A stretch of DNA of 64,000 bases. Source: an uncultured Lentisphaerota bacterium (GTDB lineage Bacteria; Verrucomicrobiota; Kiritimatiellia; CAIQIC01). The notes under the pieces are model-generated. The model was not told the origin of the DNA and made no database searches. It saw only the letters and a list, made by a program, of their open reading frames with translations. This document shows, in pieces, positions 1-9,500 of this stretch (within the stretch, counting starts at the first letter, position 1; every line of letters begins with the position of its first letter). The stretch lies in assembly GCA_903896925.1 (NCBI GenBank), contig CAITZM010000136.1:1-64000 (forward strand), read 5' to 3'. The position numbers were made by a program, and so were the translations under genes.

Positions 1-9
1 AGACACACC

Positions 10-1641
<1,632 letters not shown>

Positions 1642-1693
1642 AGCCCTGCGACCGCGCAGGACCGGCCCTGGGCCCGGCTCAGGGTAGATCCGA

Positions 1694-1734
1694 AACAACC
1701 CGCAGACCTCACGGTCTGCGGGTTGTTCTTTTTT
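1694..1734 (+). terminator. Intrinsic terminator of groEL
   Basis: A perfect 15-bp stem (1694-1708 with 1713-1727) closes a TCAC loop and runs into a T-rich tract (TTCTTTTTT). It lies 53 bases after the groEL stop. Confidence 0.95.
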
Positions 1735-1788
1735 CGTCCTTGGCGTGCTTGGCGACTTGGCGGTGAAATAATATTTTCTATCCGCTGC

Positions 1789-1816
1789 TTGACGGCGGCG
1801 CGAAAGCGGCTACTAT
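1789..1816 (+). promoter_or_regulatory. Putative sigma70-type promoter of the PadR regulator gene
   Basis: TTGACG at 1789-1794 and TACTAT at 1811-1816 are separated by 16 bases, 31 bases before the ATG at 1847. Downstream, TACT (1825-1828) and AGTA (1840-1843) form a short interrupted palindrome between the -10 and the start codon. PadR regulators commonly bind such sites to autoregulate. The promoter is seen by consensus only; the operator role is inference. Confidence 0.5.
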
Positions 1817-1846
1817 GCGTCGCGTACTACGAAACGCGGAGTAGCG

Positions 1847-2191
1847 ATGATCGACGGCTGGATAACGCAGTTGAGGAAGGGCCTGCTGGAGTATTGCGTG
1901 CTGACGGTGCTCAGCCGCGGCGAGAGCCACGGCTACGAGATCGTCCAGGCGCTGCGTCAGATCGAGGCGCTCGCGGTCTCGGAAAGCACGGTCTACCCGA
2001 TCCTCGCCCGCCTGCGCGCGGACAAGTACCTCAAGGTCCGCGAGGAACCTTCCGCGGCCGGCGGCCCGCCGCGCCGGGTCTTTTCGCTCACCGCGCCCGG
2101 CCGCGTCCGCCTCGCCGAGATGCGCGCCCACCTCCACGAACTCGATACCGCGCTGGACCAGCTCCAGCACGCGCCCGCGGGGGGCACATGA
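1847..2191 (+). CDS. PadR-family transcriptional regulator
   Basis: A 114-residue DNA-binding protein. The N-terminal winged helix-turn-helix shows the PadR signature: LLEYCVLTVLSRGESHGYEI followed by STVYPILARLRADKYL, then a beta-wing with GGPPRRVFSLT. A short C-terminal helix ends the protein, as in small PadR-s2 members. Small PadR proteins are typically encoded just before a membrane protein carrying a HAAS (DUF1700-like) domain, which they control or which senses for them. Here the next gene begins with such a domain, so the pair probably works together. The start at 1847 is the only one that keeps the first HTH helix. Inducer unknown. Confidence 0.9.
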   Translation: MIDGWITQLRKGLLEYCVLTVLSRGESHGYEIVQALRQIEALAVSESTVYPILARLRADKYLKVREEPSAAGGPPRRVFSLTAPGRVRLAEMRAHLHELDTALDQLQHAPAGGT

Positions 2192-2225
2192 ACCCCTCCG
2201 CCCACAGCCGCCCATATTTCTCTTT

Positions 2226-2369
2226 TGTGGGCGGGGCTTCCAGCCCCGCGAACCCCGCGCGAGCAATCCACCCGCACGCGCGGGAGCAGGAGCTCTCGCC
2301 CACAAGAGTCCGGCGTACGTCCACATACGCAAGCGGCATGCAGACGCGGGGCTGGAAGCCCCGCCCACA
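2226..2369. repeat. Composite palindromic element, copy 1
   Basis: A 144-bp element bounded by perfect 25-bp terminal inverted repeats (2226-2250 and 2345-2369). Each arm is itself a hairpin of the form GGGGCT-TCC-AGCCCC. A central hairpin starts GCGGGAGCAGGAGC near 2281. It occupies the gene-free stretch 2192-2798 together with the elements at 2391 and 2520; I see no gene there. Open reading frames through it read like low-complexity text and have no family resemblance. Confidence 0.85.
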
Positions 2370-2390
2370 GCGGAAGATCAACCCTGCTTT

Positions 2391-2413
2391 TGTAGCGGCG
2401 GTCTGTGACCGCC
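2391..2413. repeat. TGTAG-type hairpin element
   Basis: TGTAGC followed by a perfect stem GGCGGTC-TGT-GACCGCC (2397-2413). A complementary TAGCGG/CCGCTA partner lies at about 2393 and 2465-2470, giving a larger 80-bp palindrome. The same core recurs at 54,945 with the stem changed to GGCGGCC-TGT-GGCCGCC, a compensatory change. Confidence 0.7.
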
Positions 2414-2519
2414 GGCGGCGGCCGCCTCGTCCTGGCAAAGTGCCTGAACGAAGTCGGAAGGCCGCCGCTATGGCAGGACACACAAATCCGCCACCAGTTC
2501 AACAGGAGCCCTTCTCTTT

Positions 2520-2663
2520 TGTGGACGGGGTTTCCAACCCCGCGAGCCCCACGCGCACCATCCATACACATGCGCGGGAGCGGGAGCTCCCGCCCACAAG
2601 CATTTCGCGCGCACCTGATCTCGCAACCATTGCACTTTCGCGGGGTTGCAAACCCCGCCCACA
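2520..2663. repeat. Composite palindromic element, copy 2
   Basis: A second 144-bp copy of the element at 2226-2369, in the same orientation. Its 25-bp terminal arms (2520-2544, 2639-2663) match each other with two mismatches. The small arm hairpins read GGGGTT-TCC-AACCCC and GGGGTT-GCA-AACCCC, so the C-G closing pairs of copy 1 are replaced by T-A pairs on both sides. The central hairpin is GCGGGAGC-GGGA-GCTCCCGC. Confidence 0.85.
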
Positions 2664-2798
2664 GGAATATTTTCAATCCCACCGCGTGAGGACGCGCGGA
2701 CTACAAGCACCTTGTAGGCCCGGTCACCTGACCGGGCGCTCCCAACCCCATCACAATATCGGCTGCAGCAGTAACACAACTTTTCGAGGAGCCATATC

Positions 2799-5700
2799 AT
2801 GAACCTTTCGCCCGACCTGCAAGCAAAGATCGACACCTATCTCGCCGCCGTGGCCGCGCAATTGGGTGACAAGCCCGAGGCTGCGCGGCGCGAACTGCTC
2901 GCGCAGTTGCGCGAACACATCACCGAGTCGCTGCGCTCCCGCAGCGCTACGCCCACCGCCGCCGATATCGAGGCGGTGCTGGCGGAGATGGATCCGCCCG
3001 AAAGCTACAGAGAAGAAAAGGGTGAGGGGCTGATGGTGGAGGGAAAAGGACAGAGATCAGCGGTCAGCGGTCAGCGGTCAGAAATTCGCAATTCGCAATC
3101 CACCATGCACAATTCTTCCAAATGGTTCGTGCTGGCGCTGGCGGCGCTGGCGCTGAATGCCTGGGCGGTGTGGAAGTTGACGCAGCCGCACGCGCCGAAG
3201 GCTGCTCAGGCCGCCGCCGTCGCCGAGAAGAAGCTGCCGGCGCTCAGGCTGCTCGCGGTGCAGCAGGTCAACCTGACGCCTGAGCGCGAGCTGACACTCA
3301 AGCTGCGGTTCAATACCGCACCGAACCGGCAGAAGCTCAAGCAGTTTCTCTTCCTCTATGAGGGCAAGGTCGGTGACGAAAAGCTGGACTACGAACTCGT
3401 CGGGCAGGCGGGCGGCAGCAACGTGCTCGTGCGCGCCGAAAATGTGGATGCCGACAAGGTGCTTGTGGAGCTCAAGCCCGGGCTGACCGGCGATAGTGTC
3501 ACGCCGCTCGCAGAGGGCCAGCAGGTGGAGCTGGAAATCGCCACCAAGCTGGCGTTGCAGGGTCTCGAGGCTGAGGCACCGTCGTTCGGCGAGGCGCACA
3601 TCGAGTGCGCCTTCACCGAGCAGCTCGATGCGAACACCGCCGCGGCCTATGTGGAGGTCGCGCCGGCGCTCAAGTTCACCGCCGAGGCCACGTGGCGCTC
3701 GCTGCGGCTGACCGGCCCGTTCCAGCCGGGCACGGTCTATACGCTCAAGTTCAAGGCGGGGCTGAAGTCGGAGAACAACCACGCTCTGCTCAAGGACGTC
3801 ACGCGCACGGTGCAGGTCCCGAACCGGCGCAAGGCGGTGACCGTGGCGACCGACGGCCGCTACCTCTCGCCGCGCGGCACGCTCGCCGTGCCGGTCAGCG
3901 CGATGAACCTGCGGCGCTGCATCGTCACGCTCGCGCCGGTGCTCCCGCAGAACCTCGTGCAACTCGCACTCCGCGACTGCAACCGCACGCGCGGCTACTA
4001 CAACAGCCCGAGCGACGCCGCCGACAAGCTCACCGGCGCGGAGTTGGTCGTGACGAACGCCGTCAGCGCGCCGCTGAATGCGGAGACGAAGTTCACCGTC
4101 AGCCTGCGCGACCTGGCGGGTCCGGAGCCGCGTGGGCTGTTCCTGCTGACGATCAATGGCGAGGACGATGCCGGCGGCGGCCACGCGCATCGCCGCTGGT
4201 ACGGGGAGCGCACCGAGGACCACCGGCTGCTCGCCGTGACGGATCTCGGTCTCTCGGCGCTGCTCAACGCGGGTGGCGCGACGGTCTGGGTCAACTCGCT
4301 GCGCGATGCCAAGCCCGTCCCCGGTGCGGAGGTGATCCTGTACGCCGAGAACAACTCCGAACTCGCCCGAGGCACGACCGATGCGAGCGGGCTGGCCAAG
4401 CTGGCCTTTGTGCGCGATGCGAAGGCAGCCGTGCCGTTTCTGGTCGTAGCGCGCGCCGGCGCCGACCTCTCGTTCCTGCCGCTGGAAAAGACGCAGGTGA
4501 CGCAGGCCGGTGAGACCGGCGGACGCGCCTACCTGGCCGAGGGCTACGAGGCCTTTGTCTTCAGCGACCGCGGCATCTACCGCCCCGGCGAGACCGCGCA
4601 CTTCAAGGCGCTTGTGCGCGACCGCGACCTGGCGGCGCCGCCGGCGTTCCCCGCGCTGTTCCGCATCCTCAAGCCGAACGGCCGCGTATTCAAGGACCTC
4701 CCGGTACAGCTCGATGCCGCCGGCGCGGCGGAAGTCGAAGTCGCACTGCCTGAATTTCTGCCGACCGGCCGCTACGAGGCGCGGCTGGTCCTGCCGGGTA
4801 CGTTCAAGGAACTGGGCGAGACGGTGGTGATGCTGGAAGACTTCGTGCCGCCGCAGGTGCGGGTCGCCGTCCGCGGCCCGGCGGAACGCGCGCACGCCGG
4901 CCAGCCGGTGCTGTTCGAGGCCCGCGCGGAACATCTCTTCGGCCGCGCTGCGTCCGGTCTCAAGGCGAAGGGCTTTGCCTCGCTCCGGCCGGTGCCGTTC
5001 GAGCCCAAGGCGTGGAAGGACTGGCTCTTCGGCGATAACGAGAAGAAATTCTCCGAAAACTACCGCCCGCTGGGCAGCGCCACGCTCGACGAGCAGGGCC
5101 GCGCCCAGTTCAAGGTGGAGACCAGCGATACCTGGCGGCCGCCGGCTGCGGTGCGCGCCAGCTTCCAGGCGACCGTGACCGAAGCCAGCGGCCGGCCGGT
5201 GACCGCAGGCGCGCAGGCGCAGGTGGATGTGTATCCATTTTACATCGGCCTCAAGACCGGGGGGCATGACGTGGTACCGGTGGGCGAGACGCAGCGCGTG
5301 GCCGTCGTGGAGGTCGCGCCTGACGGGAAGGCATGGACCAACGCCAAGCCGCTCGTCGTGCGACTGGACCACATCGAATGGAGCACCGTGCTGCGGCGCG
5401 ACGACCACGGCCGCTACCAGTGGCTCTCCGAGGAGCGCAAGACCAAGGTGTCCGAAGATACCGTTGCCGCGGGCGGCCAGCCTGCCGACTATGCGTTCGC
5501 CGTCAGCCGTGCCGGGGCATTTTTGTTGAGCTTCACCGATCCGGCTTCGGGCGCTTCGTCGTCGTTCCGCTTTTACGCCGGCTCGCGCGACCAGCAGTGG
5601 ATTTCGTGGAGCCGCGAGAAGCCCGACGCGGTTGAACTGACGCTGGACAAGCCGAGCTACAAACCCGGCGAGACTGCGAAGCTGCTGATCAAGGCGCCGT

Positions 5701-8291
5701 TCGCCGGCACCGCGCTCCTGAGCCTCACGACCGACCAGGTGCTCGAAAGCCGCCTGATCGAACTGGCGAAGAACACCGCCGAGATTGAAATCCCCGTCCG
5801 CGCGGGGTTTGCGCCGAACGTCTACTGCTCGGTCACGCTCGTCCGGCCCGCGCGCGCCGAGAGCGTCTGGAGCGCGCACCGCGCCGCGGGCGCGATTGCG
5901 CTCAAGGTCGCGCCGCCGAACCGGAAGCTGACCGTCGCCGTGGAGGCGCCCGCGGTCAACCGCCCGCAGGCGCGTCTGACCGCGCGGTTGCGCGTCGCAG
6001 ATGAAGCCGGCGCGCCTGCCGCGGCGGACGTGACCGTGTTCGCCGTGGACGAGGCCATCTGCATGCTGACCGACTTCGCCACGCCCGATCCGCTCAAGTG
6101 GTTCCTCGCGCAGCGCGCGCTGGGCGTGAACCTGTTCGATGTCTATGCCGATCTGATGCCGATCGTGGATGAGGCCGCGCTGGGCGGCGCCTCACATCCC
6201 GCGGGCGGCGAGGCCGGCGCGCTGGGCCGCCGGCTGAACCCGATCAAGGCCAACCGCTTCAAGCCCGTCGCCCTCTGGGCCGGCAAGATCAGCGTCGGCA
6301 CGAATGGCGATGGCGTCGCGACGTTCGACGTGCCGGAATTCGCCGGCGAATTACGACTGATGGCCGTGGCGTGGAACCGCGCGCAGATCGGCGCGGGCGA
6401 CCAGCATGTCAAGGTCAAGCGCCCGCTCGTCGTCCAGCCGAGCCTGCCCCGTTTCCTCGCGCCCGGCGACGCCTGTGCCGCGACGATCGCGCTGTTCAAC
6501 GAAAGCGGCGCGCCGCTCGCCGGCAAGCTGCGCGTGACGTGCGGTGGGCCGCTCTCCGCCGCGCAACCGGAGCAGCAGCTCGCGCTCAAGGCGGGCGAGG
6601 CGCGGACCATCTCGATTCCGCTGACCGCTGGCGCTGTGCCGGGCAAGGCGCTGTGCACCGTCGAGGTCGCGGCCGGCACGGAGCGTTACCGCGAGACCAT
6701 TGAACTGGCCGTGCGGCCGGCGTCCGCGCTGACCGTCGAGAGCGGCAGCGGCTTCATCAAGGGCGGTCAGATCAAGACCATCACGCCGCCCGCGAACTGG
6801 ATCGACGGGACGCTGCGCCAGGAGATCTGGTGCTCCGGTTCGCCCGCGGTCAAACTCAACCGCGCGTTCGATTACCTCCTGCGCTATCCCTACGGCTGCC
6901 TCGAACAGACGACCTCCGGCGCGTTCCCGCTGCTCTACCTGGCCGACCTCGCCAACCGTGCGCGTCCGCAGAGCATCGGCCGCGACGAGACCGAGCAGTT
7001 CGTCCGCGCCGCGGTGCTGCGCGTGCTCTCGATGCAGCAGGGCGATGGCAGCTTCAGCCTCTGGCCGTTCCAGACGCGCGGCGACGCCGGCTGGGCGGGC
7101 ATCTACGCGACGCATTTCCTCGTCGAGGCGCGCCGCGCCGCCTACGAGGTGCCCGCCGACCGGCTTGACGAGGCGTTGACGGCGTTACGCGCGCTGCTGG
7201 ATCGACCGATCACCAGCGACCAGGGTCAGTGGCCCGGCGATATGGAGCGCCGTGCCTACGCGTGCCACGTCCTTGCACTCGCGGGCAAGCCCGAGCCGGG
7301 TTGGAACGCGCGCCTGCGCGAACAGAAAGACCGACTGACCTTCGCCGCGCAGGTCCACGTGGCGGCCGCGCTGCTCGCCGCCGGCGAACCGCGTCAGGCG
7401 ACGGAGCTGATGAGCACGCTCGGCCTGCCCGATGCGAAACGTCCGCGCGACAGCGGTGCGGTATTCGGTTCCAGCACCACCGACGCCGCACAACTGCTCT
7501 CCGCGTGGCTTGATGTGGCGCCGCGGGACGAACACGCCGGCCAGCTCGCGCGCTTACTCGACCAGCGCCAGAAGGATGGCCACTGGGGTACGACGATCGA
7601 CAACGCGCTCGCCCTGCTGGCGCTCGGCAAGTACGCGCGCCTTGCGGGCCCGCCGCAGCCGTTCTGGGCCACGCTCGCGCTGCCCGGCGGCCTGACCCGC
7701 GCCGTCAGCGCGACGCAGGAAGTGCACTGGGTCTCCGTGGCCGGCCAGACCGGCGCGGCACAGATCCGCAACGACGGCCCCGGTTCGCTCTTTTACGCGT
7801 TCCGCGCCGAGGGTGTGCCGGTCGACGGCACTCAGAAAGCGGAAGATGCCGGGCTGAAAGTTCGCCGCGACTGGCTCGATATGGACGGCAACGAACTCGC
7901 GCCCGGCGCGCTGGCGCAGGGCGATCTCGTCATCGTGCGCATCACGCTCGACACGCTGGGGCGCGGCCTCGACAACATCGTCATCGAGGACCTGCTGCCC
8001 GCCGGGCTGGAGATCGAGAACGCCAGCCTCGCCACCGCCCAGGTCGTGCCGTGGGTCAAGGAGAAGACGGAGTGGTGCGTCTCGCGCGACCAGCGCGACG
8101 ACCGGCTGCTGCTGTTCACCGGCAGCGTCAGCGGCGAGCGGCTGTTCTACTACGCAGCCCGCGTTGTCACGCCCGGCAAGTTCACCGTGCCCGCGATCAC
8201 CGCGAGCTGCATGTACGACCCCGAGATCCGCAGCCTTAGCGGCCGCGGAAAACTAGAGGTCAGCGACCAGAAGTCAGCGGATCAGAAATGA
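2799..8291 (+). CDS. HAAS-domain/alpha-2-macroglobulin fusion protein
   Basis: Very large (1,830 aa) envelope protein of the bacterial alpha-2-macroglobulin family, thought to trap foreign proteases through a reactive thioester. Residues 1-70 are a cytosolic HAAS/DUF1700-like helical domain (YLAAVAAQL...LREHITESL...MDPPESY). A linker follows at about 84-107, then one transmembrane helix at 109-127, MG-type beta domains (a MG2-like segment near 575-670), and the thioester CLEQ at residues 1367-1370 within a Pro/Tyr-rich YPYGCLEQTTSG context. The alpha-toroid region and a receptor-binding-like C-terminus come last. Typical bacterial A2Ms are lipoproteins; here anchoring is by the helix after a HAAS domain, which is unusual. 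The linker and the extreme C-terminus carry repeat-derived residues. The gene follows padR and its stop overlaps the next ATG (ATGA). Confidence 0.9.
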   Translation: MNLSPDLQAKIDTYLAAVAAQLGDKPEAARRELLAQLREHITESLRSRSATPTAADIEAVLAEMDPPESYREEKGEGLMVEGKGQRSAVSGQRSEIRNSQSTMHNSSKWFVLALAALALNAWAVWKLTQPHAPKAAQAAAVAEKKLPALRLLAVQQVNLTPERELTLKLRFNTAPNRQKLKQFLFLYEGKVGDEKLDYELVGQAGGSNVLVRAENVDADKVLVELKPGLTGDSVTPLAEGQQVELEIATKLALQGLEAEAPSFGEAHIECAFTEQLDANTAAAYVEVAPALKFTAEATWRSLRLTGPFQPGTVYTLKFKAGLKSENNHALLKDVTRTVQVPNRRKAVTVATDGRYLSPRGTLAVPVSAMNLRRCIVTLAPVLPQNLVQLALRDCNRTRGYYNSPSDAADKLTGAELVVTNAVSAPLNAETKFTVSLRDLAGPEPRGLFLLTINGEDDAGGGHAHRRWYGERTEDHRLLAVTDLGLSALLNAGGATVWVNSLRDAKPVPGAEVILYAENNSELARGTTDASGLAKLAFVRDAKAAVPFLVVARAGADLSFLPLEKTQVTQAGETGGRAYLAEGYEAFVFSDRGIYRPGETAHFKALVRDRDLAAPPAFPALFRILKPNGRVFKDLPVQLDAAGAAEVEVALPEFLPTGRYEARLVLPGTFKELGETVVMLEDFVPPQVRVAVRGPAERAHAGQPVLFEARAEHLFGRAASGLKAKGFASLRPVPFEPKAWKDWLFGDNEKKFSENYRPLGSATLDEQGRAQFKVETSDTWRPPAAVRASFQATVTEASGRPVTAGAQAQVDVYPFYIGLKTGGHDVVPVGETQRVAVVEVAPDGKAWTNAKPLVVRLDHIEWSTVLRRDDHGRYQWLSEERKTKVSEDTVAAGGQPADYAFAVSRAGAFLLSFTDPASGASSSFRFYAGSRDQQWISWSREKPDAVELTLDKPSYKPGETAKLLIKAPFAGTALLSLTTDQVLESRLIELAKNTAEIEIPVRAGFAPNVYCSVTLVRPARAESVWSAHRAAGAIALKVAPPNRKLTVAVEAPAVNRPQARLTARLRVADEAGAPAAADVTVFAVDEAICMLTDFATPDPLKWFLAQRALGVNLFDVYADLMPIVDEAALGGASHPAGGEAGALGRRLNPIKANRFKPVALWAGKISVGTNGDGVATFDVPEFAGELRLMAVAWNRAQIGAGDQHVKVKRPLVVQPSLPRFLAPGDACAATIALFNESGAPLAGKLRVTCGGPLSAAQPEQQLALKAGEARTISIPLTAGAVPGKALCTVEVAAGTERYRETIELAVRPASALTVESGSGFIKGGQIKTITPPANWIDGTLRQEIWCSGSPAVKLNRAFDYLLRYPYGCLEQTTSGAFPLLYLADLANRARPQSIGRDETEQFVRAAVLRVLSMQQGDGSFSLWPFQTRGDAGWAGIYATHFLVEARRAAYEVPADRLDEALTALRALLDRPITSDQGQWPGDMERRAYACHVLALAGKPEPGWNARLREQKDRLTFAAQVHVAAALLAAGEPRQATELMSTLGLPDAKRPRDSGAVFGSSTTDAAQLLSAWLDVAPRDEHAGQLARLLDQRQKDGHWGTTIDNALALLALGKYARLAGPPQPFWATLALPGGLTRAVSATQEVHWVSVAGQTGAAQIRNDGPGSLFYAFRAEGVPVDGTQKAEDAGLKVRRDWLDMDGNELAPGALAQGDLVIVRITLDTLGRGLDNIVIEDLLPAGLEIENASLATAQVVPWVKEKTEWCVSRDQRDDRLLLFTGSVSGERLFYYAARVVTPGKFTVPAITASCMYDPEIRSLSGRGKLEVSDQKSADQK
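3057..3080 (+). repeat. In-frame GTCAGCG tandem repeat in the A2M linker
   Basis: Three tandem AGCGGTC units followed by ATTCGCAATTCGCAAT. They encode the hydrophilic linker just before the transmembrane helix of the A2M fusion. Related GTCAGCGACC/GTCAGCGGAT words form its last codons (8,259-8,285), so the gene carries the same simple repeat at both edges. Confidence 0.7.
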
Positions 8292-9493
8292 AGGCGACAA
8301 CAAGACACCACGCCGCCCACGGCCGGTTTGCCTGGCAAGAGCGAAAGTCATGTGGCTACGGACCGGGCGCGGTAAAGGACCGCATGAGCGCCACTAGCGA
8401 CAGAACTCATGCACCTGTGGCGCAAGGCCGCAGGGGTCACAGAGCGAACCTTGTCAGGTCGTGGAAAGATGAAAACCGCCAAATCCTTGGAAGCACAGGG
8501 CACCGCCAAGACGCCATGAACGCCAAGAACAAGAAATCTGTAGGGGCTTTGCTTGCGAAGCCCGCAACCGCGGATCGCGCAAGCGTGACCCCTGCATGGT
8601 GGCTCGGCAGTTTTCTGCTGCTTCGCACCGCGGCGGCGCTCTGTAGTCTGACCGTGTTGCTCGCCGGTTGTGCTGCGCCCAAGGTCGTCTACTTTGGACC
8701 ATCTGACGCTAAACCTTCCGCGGTACCAGCCGAGGTCCAACGCGTCGCCGCCGAGGCGGCGCGCAAGCAGGGGCTGCAACTGTTCGGGTTGGTGCCTTGC
8801 AAGTCCAAGGACGCGGCACAGCGGTGGGCGGCCGTCGCTGCGCAGGGCGACGCGAACAAGGGTTTTGTACAGGCGCGCAGCTTTCTGTTCTTGGAAACAA
8901 ACGGCTCGGCGCGTCTGGTTGCCACCAGCGAGGCGCTGAACGATCCGCGTTTCGGAGAACCCATCGAACAAGCACATCTGTGGATCAAAGCCGTTGATCT
9001 CGATGGAGACGGCACCGACGAGATCGTGATAGACACCGGATTTCAAGGCGCGTCGTGGGCGCCGGATTGCGCGTTCGTTTTCCGTGCGGCGCCGACCGGG
9101 CTGGTGCACTTGGCCACGCTGTGCAGCCACGACGATGTGTCGCTTACCGGTTATGACCGCCAGCAACGCCTGGCCGTGGCGGTTGAATACTGCGTGGGGA
9201 GCGATGAGATCGGTCACGTCAACCAGCCGCGCTGGGTGGATTATTTCGGCTGCGAAAGCGGACGCGTTGGTCTGGTCAACGGGAAGTTCAAGGACACCTA
9301 CCAAGGCTTGCGCAAGGAATTGCAGGAGACGGTGGCCAAATATCCCCGCGATGGAGAATTGTGGTTCTACCTGGGCCGCGCCCACGAATTGCTGGGCGAC
9401 CCGCAGACGGCGCAGACCAGTTTCGCGACAGCGCGCAAGCTGGGTTACCGCGAGCGCTCCGCGCAGGAATTCTTCGGCGGACGCTTCAAGTGA
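8288..9493 (+). CDS. Predicted lipoprotein, hypothetical
   Basis: Unrecognised 401-aa product (325 aa if started at the in-frame ATG 8516). A hydrophobic stretch ends in a lipobox-like LLAGC near residue 127, so the mature protein is probably an outer-envelope lipoprotein. The mature part contains DLDGDGTDEIVID, a calcium-binding FG-GAP/VCBS-like loop, and a C-terminal helical-repeat-like segment (ELWFYLGRAHELLGDPQTAQTSF). The ATG at 8288 overlaps the A2M stop (ATGA), which favours the long form. However, the first 100 codons run through dispersed repeats (8,505-8,596) and look non-conserved. It sits between the A2M gene and pbpC, as if part of the same unit. The function is unknown. Confidence 0.65.
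   Translation: MKATTRHHAAHGRFAWQERKSCGYGPGAVKDRMSATSDRTHAPVAQGRRGHRANLVRSWKDENRQILGSTGHRQDAMNAKNKKSVGALLAKPATADRASVTPAWWLGSFLLLRTAAALCSLTVLLAGCAAPKVVYFGPSDAKPSAVPAEVQRVAAEAARKQGLQLFGLVPCKSKDAAQRWAAVAAQGDANKGFVQARSFLFLETNGSARLVATSEALNDPRFGEPIEQAHLWIKAVDLDGDGTDEIVIDTGFQGASWAPDCAFVFRAAPTGLVHLATLCSHDDVSLTGYDRQQRLAVAVEYCVGSDEIGHVNQPRWVDYFGCESGRVGLVNGKFKDTYQGLRKELQETVAKYPRDGELWFYLGRAHELLGDPQTAQTSFATARKLGYRERSAQEFFGGRFK
8539..8596. repeat. TGTAGGGG...CCCCTGCA palindromic element inside a CDS
   Basis: Starts TGTAGGGGCTTTGCTTGCG with a GGGCTT...AAGCCC hairpin and ends GACCCCTGCA, so the ends are inverted. It is read in frame just upstream of the signal-peptide core of the lipoprotein gene. A second copy lies at 9569-9641 at the equivalent place of the next gene. 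Confidence 0.75.
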
Positions 9494-9500
9494 TGGCACA

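Noticed and set aside
2226-2663. Considered as an insertion sequence or a short CRISPR array
   Set aside because: It contains no transposase frame, and only two units with palindromic ends separated by a different palindrome, so a REPIN-like element is the better description.
1723-2802. A 359-codon open frame across the intergenic repeats after groEL, and several opposite-strand frames there
   Set aside because: It overlaps the PadR gene in another frame and consists of translated palindromic repeats, rich in Pro/Arg/Trp, without family resemblance.
3078-5879. A 933-codon open frame antisense to the A2M gene
   Set aside because: High-GC shadow of the real gene: Arg/Ala/Gly-rich, no domain pattern, and no ribosome site.
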